Source: Larix sibirica
Taxonomy: Eukaryota; Streptophyta; Pinopsida; Pinales; Pinaceae
Direction: 5' to 3'
Assembly (NCBI GenBank): GCA_004151065.3
Contig: NWUY0300011014.1
Span: 6,617 to 36,532 of the forward strand
DNA: 29,916 bases
Numbering within the stretch: the first letter of the stretch is position 1; the number at the start of each line of letters is the position of its first letter. The notes under the pieces are model-generated. The model was not told the origin of the DNA, did not search any database, and saw nothing but the letters and a program-made list of their open reading frames with translations. Shown here one piece after another: positions 11,292-19,560 of the stretch. Made by a program: the position numbers and the translations under genes.

Positions 11292-11360
11292 GCATCAGCT
11301 ACGATGTTTAGTGCCCGGGCATTAGCTACGATGTTTGGTGCCCGGGCATCAGCGGCGGGC
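11292..11360. repeat. 27-bp GC-rich tandem repeat, about 2.5 units
   Basis: Units start at 11292, 11319 and 11346 with GCATCAGC or GCATTAGC, continue CTACGATGTTT(A/G)G and end TGCCCGG. The GC content stands out in an AT-rich region. The period is a multiple of three and one frame stays open across it (ASATMFSAR / ALATMFGAR) to a TAA, so a short coding origin is possible but unproved. Confidence 0.85.
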
Positions 11361-12118
11361 TAACGTAAGCGAGGTCTGTCGGGTGTATGGGAAGTGAGCC
11401 GAGGTCTTTTTCTCGTGCAGAGTGAATTAATTGAATGCCCATTTGTTGATCTTTGTTGGTTTGCTTATTTCAACGACTATTTTAAATGAGATGGGACAGG
11501 CCCATGCCAGCGGCTGCTGTACTGTTGTTAGCAGGACCATCACCGACTCAGCTGCGTCCTACGATTCTGCTGACCGATAACAGGTGTTCACATCTGATCC
11601 ATTTTCTCGTCATGTTAGACGACTGGAAAAGATAATCCCGGGGTAAAAAACTCGCAGTTACTGCCTAGGCAGCTACAGATACCAGAAGTTGCAATGTGTA
11701 ATGTGTTGGCCATGGAAATCGATAAATCCTCAAGAGTTCAGACTTGCAAGTGGGTTAAATTGACCTATCCGACGGTGCGTATTTGTCGATCATATTTGAT
11801 TGGCTGGCTTCATTGCATTTCCTTCATTTGCCCTTTTACTTCAACTTCAGGTTTCAGGCGAGGTTTATCTGTGCACTATGGGTGGGTACCCAAAGCCAGT
11901 ATATATATTTCATCAATCCCGGGTTCTCTTCAGATTCAGTGGACTCAATGAACAGAAAGAGCTCAGAGGAAATTGGTTCAAAGAATAAAAGATTGCTTGC
12001 AGCACAAGGCAGTGATTAATCTCCATGAGAGACAATTCGGGGGATAAGCATTAAAAGAAATAGCAGCAGTAGCGGGTCAGAGGTTCGATTCTTCGAGAGT
12101 AGTGAGAAAAACAGAAGC
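11361..12118. other. Upstream region of the NAC pseudogene
   Basis: This stretch is less AT-rich than its surroundings and has no coding motif I recognise; the overlapping ORFs around 11694-12019 share sequence in several frames and look like chance. From its position it may be the former promoter and 5' leader of the NAC gene that starts at 12119. I see no convincing TATA box. Confidence 0.35.
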
Positions 12119-12340
12119 ATGGGCAGAAGAAACGCATAAGCGATATTACATTTGCCTCTGGGTTTCAGATTCTTCCCTACAGAAGAAGAGTTGGTGGTGC
12201 ATTATTTTTACAAGAAAGCGACCAGAATTGGCTCGGCCGAGCCTGACTACAATATATTTCCTTAAACCGACATTTAAGGGAAAGTCAACAATCTTAAGAC
12301 CGAGTTGCTTGGGTTGAGGCATGGCGCATTGGTGTCTTCC
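12119..12340 (+). pseudogene. NAC-domain transcription factor, N-terminal fragment
   Basis: NAC proteins are plant-specific DNA-binding factors whose N-terminal domain opens with LPPGFRFHPTDEEL. Here ATG at 12119 gives MGRRNA, then TAA (12137-12139), then in the same frame LHLPLGFRFFPTEEELVVHY (12146-12205) and FYKKATRIGSAEPDYNIF (to 12256), followed by TAA. Subdomain A is clear, with Leu for the first conserved Pro partner (LPL for LPP). Fragments such as PSCLG near 12300-12315 suggest subdomain B/C in another frame. The start codon is placed as in intact NAC genes, just ahead of subdomain A. Two early stops make the product non-functional. A weak subdomain-D-like reading occurs near 12437-12470 after a possible intron end. 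Confidence 0.78.
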
Positions 12341-13619
12341 CCGACTTGCCTTTTCCTGCCAACAAGTCACTTTTACTATAACGCTAGTCAAGTCTTTTGA
12401 ATTGGTTTTTAGTAATTTGTTTTTCCTGTGATAACAGATGAAAACGATAGATCTGCGACTTGCTGCAGTTATTTTGGATTGATTTGCGTGTACCAATGCA
12501 TCATCGATATCTCTTTCCAATATCTTTGTAGCAGTCAATTGGTGATCTTGATCCTTAACATGCGGGCATGCTCTTCTTTTACAGGTTGATATTTATTTTT
12601 CTGGTGCAATTAACTGATAGTCTTTCACGGTTGATGGAATCTTTATTAGAACAAACTCGAATTAATTCCCTTCTAAAATTATGTCTATCGTTCCTTCATG
12701 GTACCAGATGTGATGGTGTTTTTTGAAAATGTATAATTATTTATCGTATGGTTATGCATTTTTGAAAAGCATGCTGCTAGATGTGATTATGCTTTTCGAA
12801 AACATATAATTATGTGACGAAAATGCATAATCATCATCTGTTTTGGACACTCAATTCCAATGTTTTCCCTTTCGTTGCAGAGGCGTACTCAATGTTTGAT
12901 TGTGTGGAATTGCTCATGGATGCACCTAACACACTTCTCTAAGTACCGCAGTCGACCTCTTTTCGACTCTAGTTTCAAACCATATGGGTTATTGCAATAG
13001 TCCCTTACAGTCCACGAGGTGTTAATTATGAAATGACTCTTAAGAAGAGATTTATCATGCTTGCAACAATTGACTTCGAAGAATGTCAGGGTGAATTATA
13101 ATAAATATACTCTTTAAGGTTTTTCAACTAAGTAACTCATTTTAATCATTTAGTTTAAAATTTGTTTGACAAGTAAACATCATTTTAATCATTTAGTTTA
13201 AAATTTGTTTGACACTTAAACATTAAGTAAAGGAAGAAATTGCTAGCATGAGTTTGTTAAAGCACCAGTCATTACACTTGATGGCAATGCAAAAGGAATA
13301 GTTCTACAATGGAAAGAATCATTATCCTCACTTCTATGTAAAAGAGATTGTTGATTAATTTCCAAATTATCACATCAAATTATTGCCAGAAAAGCTCAGA
13401 TTCCAACTGTATGAGTTTGTTATCATAAATATATTGCAGAGAAGAGATGTCATCAATTACACCTCAAAACGCTACAAAATGTTAGTTTATGATTAGATTG
13501 GGAGATCATATGTTTAAAACATGGAATTTGAGCACTGTGAGAGATAAAAAAGGATTCGTCAATGGTTGTGGGAGTAGTAGTTAAATTACAGTGCGCCATG
13601 ATTAGTTGTAACCAGTTCG
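12341..13619. other. Stretch between the NAC fragment and a decayed ORF
   Basis: No clear gene. It may correspond to decayed introns and middle exons of the NAC gene. It contains the MITE-like block at 12705-12840, and a near-identical AT-rich direct repeat at 13138-13162 and 13183-13220 (CATTTTAATCATTTAGTTTAAAATTTG-like; about 24-45 bases apart). Confidence 0.4.
12705..12840. repeat. Imperfect palindrome, MITE-like
   Basis: The left end CAGATGTGATG and right end CATCATCTG are imperfect inverted repeats. Inside, TTTTTGAAAAGCAT (12760-12773) and ATGCTTTTCGAAAA (12788-12801) form a stem with one mismatch around a short loop. The segment AGATGTGAT...ATAATTAT is also directly repeated at 12706 and 12779. 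The mix of direct and inverted repeats fits a small non-autonomous DNA element, but I see no flanking target-site duplication. Confidence 0.4.
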
Positions 13620-14268
13620 GATCTTGAAGAAGGTCCCTAGATTATTCCATTTGTTATCACGTTATCAGATCTTATGAAGGTATTAATGGAATACAACACT
13701 AAGCTTTCCTAGATTCAGAATCAGATTGCAGCATTGACTGAACCTAGCCTAATATATTTAAGACAGCAAGGGGACTCCGTGCACTTATTTTCAGCATATG
13801 TACCAGCAAGAGGACAAGTTATGGGCTGATTTGAATAAATTGTTTATGAGATGGGATTTGCAGAATTGACATGTGGTAGCGCACGCAAATAGCAAAGTTA
13901 CCAGCAAGAAGAGCACCCACCATGGACATACATATGAGCATTCCAGCAGAATGAATACCTTTAGAACAGAGATACCTTTTATTGACTACTATCAGAATTA
14001 AGGCAATGATTACATTGGCAGTAAAGAATATTCTAGCGGTATTTCTCCAGCATAACTGGTCACTCCTTTAAGCATGTTTGAGATCTTATTTTCCTCTTAC
14101 TCAGATGACTACATACAACAGCTGAAGGAGGGAATACAACTATTCGCATTAAATGAGAATATAGTGGTATGCTCGACCAATGTAGCTCGCCATTCCTCCT
14201 GTTCTGGTGAAGATTTGACGGATGTAGGCATCATCTCCTTGTTCAATGCACCAACGTTCCTTGCTTGA
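13620..14268 (+). pseudogene. Decayed coding-like region, possible NAC 3' exon
   Basis: One frame from 13620 reads DLEEGP, stop, IIPFVITLSDLMKVLMEYNTKL, stop (TAG 13710-13712), IQNQIAALTEPSLIYLRQQ and on through VPARGQVMG, stop, FE, stop, IVYEMGFAELTCG to about 13890. A second frame takes over (HANSKVTSKK, RMNTFRTEIPFIDYYQN, stop, then 14074-14268 open, ending NAPTFLA). Stops are sparse and the composition is coding-like, so this looks like an old exon. Its position downstream of the NAC start suggests the variable C-terminal exon of that gene, but I recognise no NAC-specific motif; it could be an unrelated pseudogene. Confidence 0.38.
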
Positions 14269-14734
14269 GATCATAGAACAAATATGGCGAAGATTTGCTT
14301 TTTAAATATTAGATTATGGTTTCACAAATTTTGATGAGTGCTACCAGGGAGAATTATTCCTCAACATTTTTAAAAGAGAAAATCCATATCAATACATTTT
14401 GTTTGATTCCATAATTTGTAGATAAAAGTTAACCAAAAGATAGATGAAGATTGCAGAAAATAGCATTTGGAAGAAGCGAACTCCCTGAACAAATCATATT
14501 AATGTTAACTAAAATCATAGTTTAAAAATTAAATGGTTATTATAAATATCACATCAACTACATTAAAAATTTAAAACACTCACCCTATAATTAATTTGGT
14601 TTCAATTCAATCTAATATAACATGATATAAATATCGCAAAAAATAAAATAAAAAATAAAATATGTTTGACATAGTTTAAGTGCAAATTGTATGTTTTAAA
14701 AAATTATGGTTTAACAAATTGATTTAAAAGAAGT
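14269..14734. other. Very AT-rich stretch, nothing recognised
   Basis: No ORF or motif of interest; long A/T tracts only. Confidence 0.5.
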
Positions 14735-14970
14735 AAAATTTATATAATATATCAAATTATGTTAAATTTTAAGTTTCTATCATTTTATTCATTGAAAGAA
14801 ACTTGAGGTTAGATGGCTAAGTAATTTAATTTTGTAGCAAACGAATTTTTTTTCCAATTACAATTTTGTGGCAATCTTGAGTATCATACTTCTATAGCTT
14901 CTCTCTTATAACAATAGTTGTTATTGCTATTACCAACTGCGGGGACATCACCACCTCGTGGCTCTTGTTT
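14735..14970. repeat. 236-bp direct repeat, copy A
   Basis: Matches 15535-15770 over the same length with roughly a dozen differences. It starts AAAATTTATATAATATATC and ends CCACCTCGTGGCTCTTGTTT. No inverted termini or coding content were found. Confidence 0.9.
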
Positions 14971-15533
14971 AAGTTATTTTTTGTATGCAACTTTAATTTC
15001 TAAAGCAACTTCATGTAAAAGTGATTCTCACTTATTTTATAAAACTTGATCACTTATTGTAAAAGTAACTTATTTGTAAAAGTGAACTTACAGGCACCTC
15101 AGTGTGCACCCATCACCACGTGGGCCAACCTCTACCTACCATGTGGTAGTTTGGTTACTTTTTAGGAATTTATTGAAAATGGCATAACTTTGACACCAGA
15201 GTATGTTTTCATGACATTTTCTAACTGCCTTATTTTTCAAGAGTTTTCATCTAGGCATACAATTTTTGTTTATGAAGTCATATTTCCTGCATTTTATAAC
15301 ATGGCTACTCCAAGTGATCTCATGCTTACTAGTTCAAACTACTTCTCATAGAAATATGGTATGTCAGATGTCCCACAAAATAAAGAACTTTACTAGATTA
15401 TGTTGGGAAAATAAATTATCCCCACTGATGCATCAAAGCAAGTCAAATGAGATTATAAAAATGTCGAAGCATTGTAATACCCCCATTTTGACCCTTGGAA
15501 TTATTGGCTTAATTTGTAAATATGCGGTCTATG
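14971..15533. other. Spacer between the two 236-bp repeats
   Basis: No recognised gene. A G-box-like CACGTG lies near 15117-15122. The ORF at 15266 has no known motif and runs into the N at 15534. Confidence 0.4.
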
Positions 15534-15534
15534 N

Positions 15535-15770
15535 AAAATTTATATAATATATCAAATTATGTTAAAATTTTAAGTTTCATCATTTTATTCATTGCAAGAA
15601 ACTTGAGGTTAGATGGCTAAGTAATTTAGTTTTGTGGCAAATGAATTTTTTTTCCATTTACAATTTTGTGGCAATCTTGAGTATCTTATTTCTATAACTT
15701 CTCTCTTATAACAGTAGTTGTTATTGTTATTACCAACTGCGGGGACATCGCCACCTCGTAGCTCTTGTTT
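15535..15770. repeat. 236-bp direct repeat, copy B
   Basis: Second copy of 14735-14970. It begins at the base after the single N at 15534, so its left edge coincides with an uncertain base in the assembly. Confidence 0.9.
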
Positions 15771-15870
15771 ACAATGGCATATGGTGATATTCCAAAAGAC
15801 ATCGTAGCCACCCAACAATAAAACCTCAATGTTGACATACTATAATAAGCATTATTTACAATGGCATATG
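15768..15870. repeat. 71-bp block flanked by 16-bp direct repeats
   Basis: TTTACAATGGCATATG occurs at 15768-15783 and again, perfectly, at 15855-15870. Between them, 15784-15854 repeats the block at 11100-11170 with four mismatches. The arrangement resembles an insertion with a 16-bp target-site duplication. The insert has no poly(A) tail or terminal inverted repeat. Confidence 0.8.
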
Positions 15871-16177
15871 TTAAACATTGGACAATCAAAGGAAATTTAA
15901 AGTAAGACAATGAACTAAGGAAATTTAAAGTGAAACACTAACCTAATAGAGAGTCGACGATAAATCAATCACAATAGTATCCCAGCCTTTGGCAAGGACT
16001 AGCTTTTCCTTACTTGGGTTCCAAAGATCCTGATAATTTGGTCATGATCACTTGTGAGGTTGAGGTTTAGACACATTTCCCTTCATTTTCCAAAAAAAAT
16101 TAGATGAAGACATATGTTGATAGGCCATCCAAGTTAGTTGTTTGTTGTATAGGTAGTCAACTATTCAATACATATCA

Positions 16178-16243
16178 AATGTTTATAAAAGTTATGTAAT
16201 ACAATGATCTAATGTTTATAAAAGTTATGTAATACAATGATCT
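16178..16243. repeat. Perfect 33-bp tandem duplication
   Basis: Two identical units starting AATGTTTATAAAAGTTATG at 16178 and 16211. The absence of differences implies a recent origin compared with the neighbouring repeats. Confidence 0.95.
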
Positions 16244-16647
16244 TGTGATTGAGGCATTGTGCTTCATTTGCATTGATTTTTTTTGCATTTGTTGCTTCAT
16301 CCATCTCCATCCCATTTATATTAAAAGGAAATTTCAAAAGAGATTATAGTTATTGTTATTTCATACATTTGCCACAATAATATCATTGAGTGCATGTTTG
16401 TTTTAGAGATACTTTATTCAACATAGGATGTTAAGGTTTTGTTTTTTTATCGAGTTTGAGCGTAAGTTTTTGGATAAAATTTGATATAGTTTGCACTATT
16501 GTACACCTTTTTAAGTAAAGAAAAAAAAAAATTGCTCTTTTTTTTCGAATGATTGTTTCTTCTAGTAAAACTTACACGTGATTTTTACATATATAAAAAC
16601 TTTTTTTCCTAGTTATTAAATAATTTCTTCAAATAATTAAGTACATA

Positions 16648-16876
16648 TTCATAATACCTTTTAAAATTTAATTAAATATAAACTAATCCATAAGCTTATA
16701 AATTTTTTAGTATTAATAATCTAAATACAAGCATTCTTTTTAATTGACTTCCAAGCATTTTCATAATACCTTTTAATATTTAATAAAATATAAACTAATC
16801 CATAATCCATAAGCTTATATTTTTTTTAATATTAATATTCTAAGTACAAGGATTTTTTTTAATTGACTTCCAAGCA
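16648..16876. repeat. 112-bp tandem duplication
   Basis: Units begin TTCATAATACCTTTTAA at 16648 and 16760 and end TTAATTGACTTCCAAGCA at 16757 and 16876. The copies differ at several positions, and copy 2 has a small internal duplication of AATCCAT near 16798-16811. Confidence 0.9.
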
Positions 16877-16883
16877 TAAATAT

Positions 16884-16946
16884 ATATAACTATATAGGGT
16901 TAAAATTGATTGGTACATATAACTATATAGGGTTAAAATTGATTGG
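16884..16946. repeat. 33-bp tandem duplication
   Basis: ATATAACTATATAGGG followed by TTAAAATTGATTGG occurs at 16884 and 16917 with no differences over about 30 bases. Confidence 0.9.
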
Positions 16947-17168
16947 GTGAAGGTTTTATTTTATTTATTACTTAAATTAAAATAAAATATAAGTGGTATA
17001 TCTAAATCATTGGACCTAATAACAACTAGTTGCGTTGATAATATTTAGTTGTTTTGATATATATAAAGGGTGTCGTTTACATTAGCCAACAAATGTAGAC
17101 ACAACATTATTCTTATTTGCCCAGCTTTAAAAAAATATATTATCAAAGTTTAAAATTATGCTTAAAGC

Positions 17169-17180
17169 AAAACCCACTAT
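17169..17180. repeat. LINE target-site duplication, left
   Basis: AAAACCCACTAT. The same 12 bases recur at 24272-24283, right after the A-run ending the LINE. Confidence 0.75.
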
Positions 17181-17181
17181 T

Positions 17182-17249
17182 AGGGTGGCGGTGGTGGTCA
17201 ACTGGATTCTTGACAGCTCCCCCTTGTCAAATGAGGGTGGCGGTGGTGG
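17182..17249. repeat. G-rich direct repeat at the LINE 5' end
   Basis: AGGGTGGCGGTGGTGG occurs at 17182-17197 and again, identical, at 17234-17249 (period 52). It sits immediately inside the LINE 5' boundary, where the internal promoter of such elements is expected. The GG/GGG runs could allow a quadruplex; this is inference. Confidence 0.8.
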
Positions 17250-17269
17250 AGTTTGGATAGGAAACATGA

Positions 17270-18799
17270 GGTTTTTCGCAACCAGAACCCTTCTCTCTTC
17301 CGGCTATTTCAAACCGACGCATTGATGATATTCAAGGGGGACCTCATCCCTTAAGAGGTGTCAAAGCGAGACTTCACCGGAAGAGCAAAACTGAAAAGGA
17401 TAGGAAAGCCAAAGGACTCTGTGTGTGGGGTAAGGATATCACCATTGACATGGTACATGGACTCTCATCCTGAGCATTGATGGGCAGATTTGAATATATT
17501 AGACTCAATCGGGTGGAGATTATTGAGTGGGTCTCTCATATGTGGAATCCGTTGGTTAACCATATTCCTTGGGTTGTTATGTTACCTAATGGTTGGATTT
17601 ACTTTCATTTCTCGTTGGAAGAGAGTAAACAACTCACTGCTTCTAAGTATTGGGTTATCAGCCACGACTCACTTGTGCTTTGTAACTCGCACTCCGCTTT
17701 TAACCCCTGGAAGGAGAAACCTGCTCGTAGACACCTGTGGGTGTTGCTTCGGGGGTGGCCACTCAAGTGTTGGAGCTTCAAAGCTTTTCTGGCACTTGGG
17801 AGTGGCATTAGAAATTTTATTATGGTTGAGGATGCGACTCTTTTTTCAAACGAAAGAAAGATGCCTCCTATCATAGTAGATGTAGACATGGTTGAGGGCC
17901 TGATGGGGTCTATTGATGTTCGTTGGGAGGGGGTCTCTTCACGCAACGCTTGGACTATTGGCCTATTAATTGTCATGAAACGAGCCACATGCGTCAACAG
18001 TGCCAGAAGGTGTCCAGTAACTGCTCAGCGGACTCGAACTCCCCAGCCCAAAAAGATTCAGAGGATGCCATCACATTTCCACTGCCTTTGGACCAGGAGT
18101 CGGCTCACGATTTTATGGGTAAGCTCAAAATATTTTTACCCTTACTTCTCAAGTCATTATCCCCGAACGAATTTTTCAAATCTCTGTCATTGTATGAGTC
18201 ATGCGTCTCCTCTGAGGACCAGAGGAAGGCCACAACTGAATTTCTTGGCCTGCCCCAGGACAAGCATCTTCCTAATGGTGACATGTTGGGGAGCTCGGGC
18301 CCCTCGTTGGTCTTTGTGAATCGGTCAGATTCAGTGGAGGAGTTAGAACTTCTCGAGGGCTCTCGAATGGTGAGAGACCCTGTATCACAGATACATTTTT
18401 TTTTGGGGGGGGGCAGTTGTCCCGAGATTGGCTCATTTGAAGGATCCTCCCAATCGGAGGATTTCGCTTGACATCTCCCTATCTCTTTCACCCTTAGATG
18501 AAGAATTACCATCTCCTGAGAATCCCATTGGTAAGGTTCCTATTCCTGTGTTCTCTGGGGTTAGTTCGGGTAGAGAAGAGGGTGTTACTTCGATCTCTTT
18601 GATTTGTTTTCAAAATATAACTACTTGTAAAAAGGGTAGGAAGAAGTCTCCATTCAATTGCAACAATTCTCCACAATGTATCAACCCTTTTGTTGCATCC
18701 ATCACCTCTATAGCTGCGGCTTTGACCGATGGCTCACATTCCTCTACTGCTGACAGGGTTCTTAGAGACTTTCCGCCCCTGCCGAGGGTTCCCCAATGA
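17270..18799 (+). pseudogene. LINE ORF1 (DUF4283-like, degenerate zinc knuckle)
   Basis: ORF1 products of plant LINEs bind the element RNA. One frame runs from about 17270 (no ATG visible in frame) through KSKTEKDRKAKGLCVWGK to TGA at 17471-17473, then ALMGRFEYIRLNRVE, LPNGWIYFHF, RRHLWVLLRGWPLKCW (17729-17776), as in DUF4283. Near 17930 the frame shifts to LDYWPINCHETSHMRQQC (17947-18000), a CCHC zinc knuckle whose first Cys is Pro. This second frame runs to 18471. Near the T8G8-type tract (18397-18414) the frame shifts again, and 18428-18799 gives a low-complexity tail ending PPLPRVPQ and TGA (18797-18799). There are thus three frames and one internal stop. The family assignment of the middle part is good; the N-terminus is uncertain. 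Confidence 0.75.
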
Positions 18800-19560
18800 T
18801 CATTATATCACTCAACATCTTCGGGTTGGGAAGCCCACCCAAATGAGCTGCACTCAAGAGACTTATTAATAAATTTTCGCCAGACGTAGTGCTCTTACAA
18901 GAAACCATGTCGGCGGAAGCTAAAGCTTATGATTTGTTTCTCAAAATCAAACCCTCGTGGAGGTGTTGTGGATTGGATGCTTGCGGGTTATCTGGTGGAC
19001 TTATGGTGACGTGGAATCTGGACATGGTTGACTTCCGACCCTTCCTTACTTGTGCATGCATTATGTTGGAAGGCAGAGTCAGGGGGTTACCTGTGCATGC
19101 ATTATGTTGGACGGTAGAGTCAGGGGGTTTAAAGGATTGATCAAAATTCTTAATGTTTAAGGACCATATATCAATAGGCAACCTTTTTGGGACAAGGTGG
19201 CTAGCAGTGGCCTACTTGACGAACAAGCACTGATTGTTGCGGAAGACCTGAACTTCACTTTGTCGTCTGATGAGATTTGGGGGACCAAAGCCACTTTATA
19301 TCCCTTATCCTCCTATTTTAAGGACTTGTTCGAAGGTGCAGGATTAATCGATGTGGTGCCGACAGCCTTGGTGCCCACATGGTCAAATGGAAGAGCAGGT
19401 AATGAGGGTATAGCTCAACGGCTTGACCGTTTCCTGATGGTCGAATCATTAGGGGCAGCTTTCGAGAGATTTCGATCATGTGTGATCTCGACACGTATAT
19501 CTGATGACAAACCCATTGCCTTGCAATTTGATTGTAACCATGTTCACTCTGGTTTCACCT
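18796..19560 (+). pseudogene. LINE ORF2 endonuclease domain, broken
   Basis: An apurinic-type endonuclease nicks the target DNA in L1-type elements. ATG at 18796 gives ISLNIFGLGSPPK, then TGA (18844-18846) where Arg is expected, and the frame continues AALKRLINKFSPDVVLLQET (QET holds the metal-binding Glu), GLSGGLMVTW. A 41-bp tandem duplication (19051-19132) shifts the frame by two. In the new frame NVYGPY has its Tyr replaced by TAA (19158-19160), followed by GPYINRQPFWDKV, ALIVAEDLNFTLSS (Glu for the usual Gly before DLN), AQRLDRFLMVE and ISDDKPI. The last should read SDH: the catalytic His is Asp (19506-19508). The start overlaps the ORF1 stop as ATGA. Confidence 0.87.
19051..19132. repeat. 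41-bp tandem duplication in the LINE endonuclease
   Basis: TGTGCATGCATTATGTTGGA at 19051 and 19092, each followed by GAGTCAGGGGGTT with a few differences. The length is not a multiple of three, so it breaks the ORF2 frame. Confidence 0.95.

Larger units (their letters stand above)
15871..17168. other. AT-rich stretch upstream of the LINE
   Basis: No gene seen. It contains a short AAGGAAATTTAAAGT direct repeat (15889 and 15917, approximately) and the three tandem duplications listed separately. TATATATAAAG at about 17056-17066 is TATA-box-like but lies outside the LINE boundary. Confidence 0.5.

Noticed and set aside
12073-12100. Box-B-like GGTTCGATTCTTC just upstream of the NAC start
   Set aside because: No box A at suitable distance, no cloverleaf and no SINE-like tail; it lies in the likely 5' leader of the NAC gene.
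12146-12538. 130-codon minus-strand ORF over the NAC fragment
   Set aside because: The plus strand has a clear NAC subdomain A; the minus reading has no recognised motif.
17052-17066. TATA box for the LINE
   Set aside because: It lies outside the element's target-site duplication; LINEs use an internal promoter.
17605-17997. 130-codon minus-strand ORF inside LINE ORF1
   Set aside because: Shadow of the plus-strand DUF4283-like coding region; no motif of its own.
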